DNA of 64,000 nt, taken from contig JABMLP010000018.1 of the NCBI GenBank assembly GCA_013176395.1, forward strand, positions 992,001 to 1,056,000. Direction: 5' to 3'. A model generated the notes under the pieces. It did not search any database and was not told the DNA's origin. It saw only the letters and a program-made list of their open reading frames with translations. The position numbers and the translations under genes were made by a program. The DNA is from Venturia oleaginea. Lineage: Eukaryota > Ascomycota > Dothideomycetes > Venturiales > Venturiaceae. Below, piece by piece: positions 55,256 to 64,000 of the stretch (position 1 is its first letter; each line of letters opens with the position of its first letter).

Positions 55256-56609
55256 GGCTAGGAGATACTTTTATAGCCATACATCCATCGTACAGTTATG
55301 AAATTGTACGAGTGGACTGAGTAAGTTTGATCAAGGGCGCGGATTGGATGATACGAGACTGGAGGTGGATTGTAAAGACATGCATGTATTTCGCGTTTTC
55401 GCGTTTTCGAATGTCCGGCAGGCGGATTTTGAGGTTCGAAGTAGAACATGGGCTGCGAGAGGTCGAACATGTGAAAGGTTTGAGTTGGGTTTGAAAGGAG
55501 GGCGTGAAGTGCATCAAAAGCAATTTAACATATATAATTTAGTCTACCATCGGGACGCCATCGGGGCACGACCCGATAGGTGTACAGTACTAGTAAGCTC
55601 GCTTTACTAACTTTACTCAATTCTTACATAGACTCACTCCAACACAACGTCGGCGATACTCACAACCCGACCATTCATCAAACGCTTGATCATCATCGTC
55701 CGTTCTCGTTCTTACTCTCGCCTTGTAGCTTCTCGTCTAGCACATGAACGTGTGCTGTGCCTCTTCCTTGTTGACTTGATATTCACAATCCGGTTGCCCA
55801 CGAAGGTTTCTCGAAATGCCGAATCATAGACTACGTGACGCGTACACATCTTCCGGCGCGTCTAGAGTCGAGGACGGGCTATGGTCGCTGTCGCATGGTG
55901 CGTTACGAAGGGCCGCGATTTCTACTACATACACATTTGGATTGGCCTATTACACCCGAGATTATAATACCACCCAACTTCTTTCCTCTTGTAAACTCGG
56001 CTACCGGAAGGGAAATTAAAGGTTTAGATCTTAGATCATAAAAAGAGTAAAGAGGGTTCTTTTATACCGTAAAAGGTTCTATTCTTTTTCGCTCGAAGTT
56101 ACTCGAATTCTAATTAGAAAAGAGAGACCTATTCTCGCTCGGCCTCGAAAGGCCGAGCGCCTTTTTGGGCACGGCCTTCGGATTACCATCCTTGCGGGGA
56201 ATGTATGGTAGGATAATCAGACGTGTAGTAGACCAATCCAAATGTGTAGTAGGAATAGTGCTGGCCAACAATTTTCTCCTCGATCTTCGATGTGGCTTCT
56301 TTCTACGCCACCTACGGGTAAGAGGCGTTTTACATTGGAATTATCGGAGAGGGGCGGAGTGGATCGCTGGCTAAAGCCTCGGACGGCATACTCCAATATC
56401 AAATCGGCTTTCACTCCGTCAAGATAGAAACTTGGTAATCAGGATCACATCAGGAAGAAAGCCGGAGCTGGGCCACGACTCTCTGCATGTCTTGCTCCAC
56501 GACAACGCGCCCAACCTTGAGGTCGCTTACTGCAACGTTGAAATTCGATCAGTTGAGGTCGTTGAACCGCGACAATGGCCACCAATTCGAGTCAAGCCTT
56601 GCCTGCTGG
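55256..56609. other. Non-coding, with inverted-repeat element
   Basis: Holds the inverted repeat at 55920-56255 and no gene. Frames upstream of 56610 do not match the missing N-terminus of the GH3 gene. Confidence 0.5.
55920..56255. mobile_element. Inverted-repeat element, MITE-like
   Basis: The left arm (55920-55955) and right arm (56223-56255) are imperfect inverted copies sharing ACACATTTGGATTGG, about 30 of 35 positions matching. Between them lies about 265 bp with an AT-rich centre and a perfect 10-bp hairpin, CGCTCGGCCT/AGGCCGAGCG with a CGAA loop (56136-56159). No ORF and no clear target-site duplication were found. Size and structure fit a MITE or the remains of a hairpin-forming non-coding element. 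Confidence 0.5.
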
Positions 56610-58994
56610 ACTAGATTCTTCAATTCGATTCCAAGTGGATGTCTGCCACATGGCACCGCGATAGGAGCAACCTTTGATATCAACCTCGCTACCCGAATTG
56701 GGAAATATATTGCAGATCAATCCAAAGTAAAAGGCGCGCATGCACTTCTAGGTCCAACAATCAATATTCAGAAAGGACCGCTCGGAGGACGCTGTTTCGA
56801 ATCTTTCTCAGAAGATCCTCTTCTCTCTGGCACCATAGCGGGCCACTACATCCAGGGACTTCAAGAGGAAAGCATATCAGCCGTATTGAAGCATTTTGTT
56901 TGCAATGATATGGAAGACCAACGGATGGCCGTCAACATCATTGTTACCGAGAGATCGCTTCGAGAAATTTATCTGATGCCGTTCATGGTTGCGATTCGAC
57001 TTGCTCGGCCTCATGCAGTGATGACTGCATATAACCAGGTTAATGGTACCCATGTATCTGAACATCCTCGACTGTTGCAGGGAATTTTGAGAGACGAATG
57101 GAAATGGGATGGTTTACTGATGAGCGACTGGTTTGGTATGTACAGCACGACAGAAGCAATCATCGCTGGACTTGACCGCGAAATGCCCGGAAGCACTCGA
57201 TTTTGAGGAGCAGCCCTTCGACATGCCATCACAGCGAATAAAGTCAAGCAAACACAACTTGACGATCGAGTTCGAGCGGTCTTGAAGTTTGTCAATGAAG
57301 CCTGCTGGTCAGGAGTGCCGGAAAATGCTCCCGAGGGAGGACTGAATCGTGAGCAGGATCAAAAACTGCTTCGCGATGTTGCCTCACAATCTATTGTGCT
57401 TCTGAAGAACGACAAGTCCACACTTCCGTTTGACACCACGAAACGGATCGCTGTAATTGGACCAAACGCTAAGTACGCGGCCTACTGTGGCGGAGGCAGC
57501 GCTTCGCTCAATCCATACTACACAATAGCGCCATTCGACGGTGTACGAGATCAATGTTCTGCAACAGTCGACTTCGCTCAAGGCGTGTATGACACACAAT
57601 TCATACCCCAGATGGGTCCTTTGCTCAAAACCAGGGATGGAAAGCAAGGGTTTCATTGGAGAGTTTTCAACGATCCACCAACAACAGCTGGTCGGAAGCA
57701 GTTGGAAGAGAGAATATTGACGGATACCTCGGCCTTCTTCATCGACTATCAACATCCTGAGCTCAACGGGGTTTGGTACTGCGACGCCGAAGGCACCTTC
57801 ACACCTGAAGAAAGTGGTTTATATGATTTTGGCCTCACTGTCAGCGGAACGGCCGAGCTCTTCGTAGACGGAGAACGCCTAATCAGTAATGTCGAGAATC
57901 AAAAACCTGGCCCAAGTTTCATGGGGTCAGGAACAGTCGAAGAAATTGGTTGGAGAGAGCTCGAGGCAGGAAAGTCTTACCGCATTCTTGTTCAATGGGG
58001 CTGCTCAAAGCCCATCACAGCACCTACACCTGGAGTCGTCATTTTCGGGCATGGTGGTGTACGATTTAGCGCTCACAAACGTCTTTTACCAGAAAAAGGT
58101 ATGCAAGAAGCTGTCGGCCTCGCCAAAACAGTCGATCAAGTCGTCATCTTCCCCGGTCTCAATGGCGAATGGGAATCTGAAGGTTATGATCGGCAAACCA
58201 TGGATCTACCACCTCGCACAGACGACCTCATCTCCAGCGTTCTGGCGGCCAACCCAAATACAGTCGTTGTTCTCCAATCTGGGACGCCTGTTGTTATGCC
58301 GTGGATTAATAAAGCTAAAGCGGTGGTTGATGCTTGGTATGGTGGTAACGAGACGGGTAACGCCATTGCTGATGTGTTATTTGGGAATGTGAATCCCGCT
58401 GGGAAACTTTCAATGACGTTTCCGAAGAGATTGAAAGACAACCCGACCTTTTTGAACCATAAATGTGAAGGCGGGCGCGTACTATATGGCGAAGATGTCT
58501 ATGTTGGGTATCGATACTACGACAAAATTGGGATTGAGCCCTTGTTTGCTTTCGGCCATGGATTGTCATACACAACATTTGCTTTTGAGACACTGGCGAT
58601 TTCTTCACCAAATGTCAGTACCTCTGGAAAGGAAGAAGTGACTGTTAGCGTTACTATCAAAAACATTGGTAAGGTCGCCGGCGCAGAAGTGGTCCAAGCG
58701 TATGTATCGCCGATTTTCCCTCCCATCCAACGACCAGAGAAAGAGCTCAAGGGCTTTGCGAAGGTGTTTCTGGAGCCTGGGCAGCAGAAAGGGGATGAAG
58801 TTGAGCTGGATATAAGAGCGGCAACGAGTTACTTTGATGAGATTGAGGCGTCCTGGTGTAGTGCCGAAGGCGAATATGCGATGTTGGTTGGACCCAGCAG
58901 TGACAAGATCTTGCTGGAGGAGAGGTTGAAGGTCGAGACGACTGTTTTCTGGAAAGGACTGGAGCCACATATCGATGGTCCAGATCCGAGCTAG
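56610..58994 (+). pseudogene. GH3 beta-glucosidase, N-terminus lost, in-frame TGA
   Basis: Homology to glycoside hydrolase family 3 starts abruptly at 56610 ([20 protein letters not shown]) and continues through [29 protein letters not shown] and the nucleophile motif MSDWFG. At 57204-57206 a TGA replaces the Arg of the conserved PxxTR[WF]RG segment, after which the same frame stays open to 58994: DDRVRAVL, the C-terminal GH3 domain, an inserted PA14 domain (about 57770-58070, WYCDAEGTFTPEESGLYDFG), WYGGNETGNAIADVLFGNVN and a fibronectin-III-like end. Roughly 80-100 N-terminal residues, including the TDGPNG-type region, are missing. PA14-type GH3 enzymes are usually intracellular or secreted beta-glucosidases. 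The gene cannot give a full enzyme as read. Confidence 0.88.
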
Positions 58995-59529
58995 GTCTCT
59001 CTTAGCAATATCGACCTCGGAAAGTGAGTATACGAAAAGGACAGAAACATTTGATGGTGAACTCAGTATGCCACTATGCCAGCTTGTATGACTCTTCCCA
59101 CAATATGCTTATCATCTGTGGATGGGCAGTTTGTGTAGGATTTGAGAGCAATTAGTATGATATGGCGAAGTTACAAAGGCTCAATAAAGCCCGACTGGTC
59201 TTTTTGGGGTTCATGCTATCGTTGTAATGCCACTCTCTTCTATATCCGTGTACTCCGGATCCAAAACCGGCAGATGTAGGGTACTTACGATAATATCAGC
59301 CACTACTTCGCCATACTAGAGATGGTCTTTTCAGTCCGGGAACAGGGTTGCAAGCAGATCTGAGATGATTGATCGACAAGGCTGAAAATACGAGAGGCTA
59401 CCCAAAATGGCATGGTGGTTTTTGCTACGTCACGGCTGTGGATCTGACTCCGTAAAGACAGCAACAAACAAACTCAGCTTGTGAAAATGCGAAAACCGAC
59501 TGCTAGGAACATGTTATAACACGGAAAAC
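58995..59529. other. Intergenic
   Basis: 535 bp between the GH3 gene and NCA2, with no supported feature. Confidence 0.5.
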
Positions 59530-61739
59530 ATGTCGTTCGTCGTTGAGTAAGTAAGTTGAATATGCTTTGACAGACACATATGCTGATAGCATGCAGTCAA
59601 GTCCGTCGCCTCGACGGCCAGCTGGATCGATTGCAACTCAACGCGACTGCTACAGACGAAGATTGGCAGACGCCCTTCTCCGTATCCGATCTTAGCACGC
59701 AAGACACGAAGCTACTTCGAATTACCGAGCTTCAATCCCTGATTAAATCGCTCTCCACCACCTCCTCCTCCCCTACCTCGCCACTGTTGTCAAAGGACAA
59801 GATTCTGCACATTCTAAGAGACGCACAAGTAACCTCGGAAGATCCAAGCTATGAACAAGAGCTAGAGTGGCTGCTCGTCAGCAAAGCGGCGGTACAGGCA
59901 TATGGCCTCGTGTTGAACACGATACTGGAGCAGACGCTACAGGTCAGCGATCATATTTGGTACTGGGATGATATTCTAAGCTCGCGAAGGTATGCAGGAT
60001 TATACTCGTTACAAACTTCGCCCATCAGGATATGGGAATGGACACAGGATATATACTCAGACGTAAAAGCAAGGCGGACAGGCTCGATTACAGAAGGATG
60101 GAGACAATTTTACACGTTAGTGCAGGAATCTGTGCGGCATAGATCACTGGCAACAATGCAGAGAAGAGTGGTCTCGCCGCTGGCGAGAATCAGGAATGAG
60201 GCGAGCAAAAAACAAACGAGACTGAAGCAGTTGAGGGAGATAAACGCGAACGCGTTGGGTGTAATACTGGGAGAGGGCTTGAGCAACGAGAGCATTCACG
60301 AAGAAGGCATCAGCACACCGAGCGAGCTTCGTGCCGCTGCAGACGACCAGCACAAGTGGAAGAGCACGATCACAAAAAGCATTGCTTTGATGGGTGCAGT
60401 GTTGTCGCATGTACAGGACCCGGAAGCTGTTGTGGAGAGCTTTGACGAAACCATTGGGTCAATGCGACGCGACGATCGTCTGTTTGTTCTGGCGGAAAAT
60501 GGAGGTGCTGCGACTGCGGAGGACCTGAATCCTGCAGAGGTCTCCACGCGAATAGAAATTTTACTTCGTCATACACTTCCGGAGTACACGTCGGCATTCA
60601 GCCAGCGATTAGATCACAATGGTCGCCCGTCGCGGCTAATACGGTATTGGCTTCCAGCAACTGCCCTTCTTCTATCATCCAGCACCATATTGCGAATCGC
60701 CGTCAACCGGAAAGCTGAAATTGCCGAATGGATACAAGGATTCGGACAAACATGCATTGATTTCTGGCGGAATTGGGTGGTGGAGCCCGTGGAACGTGTT
60801 ATTGGCACCATTCGCCATGACGAATCGAGCGAGGTCGCCATCATGAGCAAAGGAAGCCTAGAAGGCGACCGCAATAGTCTCGAAAGAATGGTTGTGGAAT
60901 TTGCTCAGGACGAGAACGGCTCTCTTAGCGATGCGGAGCTCAGTGACATCAAGTCCAAAGTGCACAATGGCGATCTGACACCAATTCTCAAGGCTTACGA
61001 AAGAGATATGGCGAGACCCTTTGTCGGGGCCATCCGAGGGAATCTCATCCGGGCTCTTTTGGTGCAGATCCAGAAAACCAAGGTCGATGTTGAGGTGGCA
61101 ATGGGTGGGATTGACTCTCTTCTTAAGCAACAGGAACTTCTTTTCGGATTGTTAGGTATCACACCGGGTGTCCTCATTATATTTGGTGTAGTACGTTATT
61201 TCAACAGCGTTTTCGGAAGCAGAAAAGGCTTGCAACAAGGCAAGACGCAAGATCAGGTTCTTTGCGTTCTCCGGTATGTTCAATGTCCTTCTCAAATACT
61301 GTCTCTTGTCCACCTTCAGGAAACAAGACTCTTTCAGGTTCGGATCAACATCGATGAATTTCTGGCTAGATCGCTTTTCGAGATTGCCAGAAATTTATCA
61401 ATATCGATCTCGAATTGGGGTACTTCAAATTGCGAACGGGATTCTCCCCCCGCCTCTATTCTCTCGTAATAAGCACAAACTCACATCAATCGTAGAAATA
61501 TCCACCGCATCCTAAGAGCAGCAACACCGTCCGATTACGGCGAATTGTACTACAAGGACTACGGGCTCTTGCTCTGCGAAGCACATATGTTGCGCCAATT
61601 AGCCAGTAAAACCTTTCCCCGCCTCGTGCTCCGAGACTTTTTAATCGAAATCAATGAACTTACAGACATCAAAACGGGCCTTGAGAGACAAAAAGAAGTT
61701 CTTCGTGGCATTTTTGAGACGTACAAAAAATGGTTCTAA
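59530..61739 (+). CDS. NCA2: Mitochondrial ATP synthase regulator Nca2
   Basis: Three exons (59530-59546, 59597-61273, 61496-61739) give 645 residues. The 17-nt first exon supplies MSFVVD, joined to QVRRLDGQLDRLQLNATATD, the usual family start; the ATG at 59580 is inside the intron. The long central part has IWYWDDILSSRRYAGLYSLQ and coiled regions. Membrane segments are RLIRYWLPATALLLSSSTIL and LLFGLLGITPGVLIIFGVVR, the latter after VAMGGIDSLLKQQELL, which is diagnostic for NCA2. The last exon gives NIHRILRAA, DYGLLLCEAHMLRQLA and ends FETYKKWF. Nca2 is a mitochondrial membrane protein that helps set the level of the ATP6/ATP8 mRNA in yeast. The last intron (222 nt) is long for this genome. 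Confidence 0.93.
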
Positions 61740-62690
61740 GGTCTGGGGAGCATTGATAGCAGCTCAAAGCATGCAACACCAACTTTAACCGTGTGTAGAT
61801 ATGCACCATCATGACTTCTCAATCATGTATAACGAAGCTCTCCTCACGTTGTAACAACCATCTTCATGTTTAAAATGCTTGATATACAGCGCCATCATTT
61901 CGTCTTCCTTCGCATCTCCCACCAGTCGCTGAAAACACCTCATCATCTTCAATCCGAAATCGAAATCGCTACATTGCTGGATTTTTCATCTTCCAAACGC
62001 CCCAGAAATTTATCGATCTCGATATCAGCTTCAATCTGCGCCTATCGAGCATCCATCTCCCTAGATCCGAACGCCCTTGAGGAAAGGTTCGGATTGGAGC
62101 GACTTATAATTGACCAGGATGTATTTTACTACATAGATTCAGGCCTAGGATTTACGTCCCTCCATCCTCTCTATAGTATATCATCTCTATTACAATATTC
62201 AATTGGAATCCACAGTCTCTTTCCCCCATCAATTCAATCCCCATTCCCCAAAAATTTCCCTTAGCAATTGCAAAACTACCGAATTCTATTCCAAGATGGA
62301 ATCTATATCTCGGAACGACATACAAGTTACAACGCGTGATTCCTGAGGGCATATTTGGAGGCCAGGTTGTGGGTAACAGAACCTAATGGTAAACTTGTTC
62401 AGAGACGAATCTGGATTTTGCGAATACAGGTCAGGGAACGACAGTCCCTCAGCTCATTCCACATGTAGACTAATATTCAATCATGTCTGCTTCGGCTCTA
62501 TCTAACAAGCCGTTGTGTTACTTTTCCCACACGCTTCAACAGAGTATCCTTGCTCGCTTCGAGTCCCAACGCTCACGCAAATAATAATAATGGCAGTACA
62601 AAACAAAAAAGCAACAGTGGTCATTGCAGATACCGTTTCCGTCCCAAACACCATTTGGACGCCGCCAAAACTCCTCTCTTCCCGAAAGCA
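61740..62690. other. Intergenic with an uncharacterised ORF
   Basis: A 132-codon plus frame at 61866-62264 starts MFKMLDIQRHHFVFLRISHQ and has no domain; part of it (about 61990-62050) resembles sequence inside the last NCA2 intron. It probably represents a decayed copy of something. No RNA gene is seen. Confidence 0.35.
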
Positions 62691-64000
62691 TCAATAATTC
62701 ATCACCTGTTTCCTCGGACTTGCCCCTCCATTCTTCGCCTCCTCCAACGCTTGTTGTCCCTGCTGTCCCCAATTCGGCGGCGGAAGCGCCTGATGATTTC
62801 CATAAGGCGTGTATCCGTAATCCCAAACCCCACTGTGATTTCGCTGTGGCGTTTGGAGAGGATGCATGAATTGACCTTGCTGGTGATGCGGCGCTCTGTT
62901 TCTGAAGGCGCCAAAGGCCATGTGGTTTATTGTTACGAGGGTTATTACTGCCGTCAGGCTGAATAACTGTGATGTTGTTAGTCTTGCTTCCCCAGGAAAA
63001 GGGAAGGAAAAAGGAAGGAAAAGGGAGAGACTTACGAAAGCCTTCAATGAAATCGGTTCAACGAAGGAATTCAGAATCTCTGCAAATGTGTGGGCAGATA
63101 CTTTCGCACGACCGACGCGGTAAGGGTCCTTCTCAAAACATTCCTTCCAGTCCGCGCAAAATTTCTTGAGAGCGGGTGCAACCTTGAATACGGCAGGATC
63201 GCATTGATTTTCCCGCCATTGGCGGGCACAATCTGCCATCTCAACACGGAACTCGTTAACAGCTTCTTTGGCTTTCTTATCCACGTCTCCGCTGATAGCT
63301 GACCACATGGAGTACATAACGTACAGAACACCAGCAGCTATCAGGAAATCGAAGAAGAATTGGACATAGAAACTGAGGGTGTGTGGCAGAGTCGGATGCG
63401 CCTCGATCCAAGCAAAAAAGGCACCAACAGGATGTGGTCCCTTCTTCACCTCGTCATGCTTCTGTGAGCCCGATGCTTTGCGCCGTGACGGCGCTTCACA
63501 ATCTGATTCCTCTGTTTGTTGTCGTAGGCGCTTCGAAGAGCGTGACGTTTGCTTGTCCCGTCTCTTGACAATTTTATTCGAGTATGGTTTCGCGATCTCG
63601 CCTTTCCCTGGACTGCCTTTGCTGAGCACCATTGACTTCTTCGATGGACTCTTGCTGCTGCTGCCAAAGAAATCGGCCATTTTGCTACGGAGGCCCATGC
63701 CTGTGTCCGGTGTTGCTTCTGTGTCCGCGGCGTTGTCAACTGTATCCGGCGTCTCTCCGCCCGAAGAATCAGCAAGTTGCGTCCTCGGCGTATTGAACAG
63801 ATTCGGCTTGAACTGTACAGGCGTAGAAGGTAAAGGCTTGTCGTATGATTTGTCCTGAAGTGCTAGATTCGAAAAGAGTACGCGCTCGCCGTGGGGTTCA
63901 CGTAGTTGGGGAGTTTGAGGTTTCGTAGGCGAGCTGAAAGACGAGAATGGTCTCTTGCCCGTCGCATGTATGTTGTCGATTTGAGCCTGTTGCGAGAAGG
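62691..64000 (-). CDS. Brr6/Brl1-like nuclear envelope protein (5' partial)
   Basis: Exon 62691-62966 and exon 63036 to beyond 64000 join across a 69-nt intron (GTAAGT to ATCACAG). The frame continues without a start to the right edge, so the N-terminus lies outside the window; the in-window part is about 413 residues. The N-terminal region is Ser/Pro/Lys-rich and disordered. The Brr6/Brl1 domain reads KKGPHPVGAFFAWIEAHPTL, LSFYVQFFFDFLIAAGVLYV (membrane helix), a lumenal stretch with four Cys (ADCARQWRENQC and KFCADWKECF), SLKAFLFSLTAVITLV (second helix) and NHMAFGAFRNR. These proteins sit in the nuclear envelope/ER and assist nuclear pore assembly and lipid balance. Tail: Q/G/P-rich. Confidence 0.88.
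   Translation of the reverse strand, partial: FSQQAQIDNIHATGKRPFSSFSSPTKPQTPQLREPHGERVLFSNLALQDKSYDKPLPSTPVQFKPNLFNTPRTQLADSSGGETPDTVDNAADTEATPDTGMGLRSKMADFFGSSSKSPSKKSMVLSKGSPGKGEIAKPYSNKIVKRRDKQTSRSSKRLRQQTEESDCEAPSRRKASGSQKHDEVKKGPHPVGAFFAWIEAHPTLPHTLSFYVQFFFDFLIAAGVLYVMYSMWSAISGDVDKKAKEAVNEFRVEMADCARQWRENQCDPAVFKVAPALKKFCADWKECFEKDPYRVGRAKVSAHTFAEILNSFVEPISLKAFVSLSLFLPFSFPFPGEARLTTSQLFSLTAVITLVTINHMAFGAFRNRAPHHQQGQFMHPLQTPQRNHSGVWDYGYTPYGNHQALPPPNWGQQGQQALEEAKNGGASPRKQVMNY

Overview
The window looks like a gene-rich stretch of a filamentous ascomycete (Pezizomycotina) genome. The evidence is short introns (about 45-90 nt) with GTAAGT-type donors and CTAAC/CTGAC branch points, TATA boxes on small genes, a Fot1/pogo-type DNA transposon remnant, and single-copy genes typical of such fungi (ATG11, NTE1, NCA2, RER1, GOT1, ARO4-type DAHP synthase, eIF4G, a CENP-H-like kinetochore protein, a Brr6/Brl1-like nuclear envelope protein). 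A Leotiomycetes-like fungus is my guess, not something the sequence proves. Exon structures below were assembled by hand from reading frame, splice signals and family knowledge.

Layout. 0-2 kb: a 3' fragment of a terpene cyclase beside an intact CmcJ/AsaB/GA4-desaturase-family gene, possibly the edge of a decayed secondary-metabolite locus. 2-6 kb: an F-box-like gene and two TATA-driven, proline-rich paralogues; the first is broken and carries a 21-bp minisatellite built on its splice donor. 6-25.7 kb: a dense conserved block: CENP-H-like and ATG11 (divergent), a Fot1-like deletion derivative, a PA-TM-RING ubiquitin ligase with a GC-AG intron, NTE1 (with an apparent 1-nt frameshift), a protein with a Cys-rich C-terminus, ARO4-type DAHP synthase and GOT1. 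25.7-33.4 kb: gene-poor, with one broken secretory/membrane gene. 33.4-38 kb: eIF4G. 39.4-39.7 kb: a tiny three-exon LEA-like gene.

40-52 kb is the most unusual part. Seven members (intact, stop-interrupted or decayed) of a short-protein family, marked by an LPxE[LI]RQ motif and a downstream W..8-12 residues..ED[VI] segment, lie on both strands around the housekeeping genes RER1 and mitochondrial enoyl-CoA hydratase. Among them sits a 353-bp tandem duplication with a nested repeated core. 53-59 kb: a small secreted protein, a stretch of broken coding signal, an inverted-repeat element, and a GH3 beta-glucosidase that lacks its N-terminus and has an in-frame TGA. 59.5-64 kb: NCA2 and a Brr6/Brl1 homologue running off the right edge.

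The conserved genes do not form one pathway; they cover autophagy, ER-Golgi traffic, lipid turnover, nuclear envelope, kinetochore, translation and primary metabolism. The accessory regions between them share a pattern: tandem repeats, small paralogues and several genes interrupted by an in-frame TGA, at least two of them at a position where the family has arginine (CGA to TGA).
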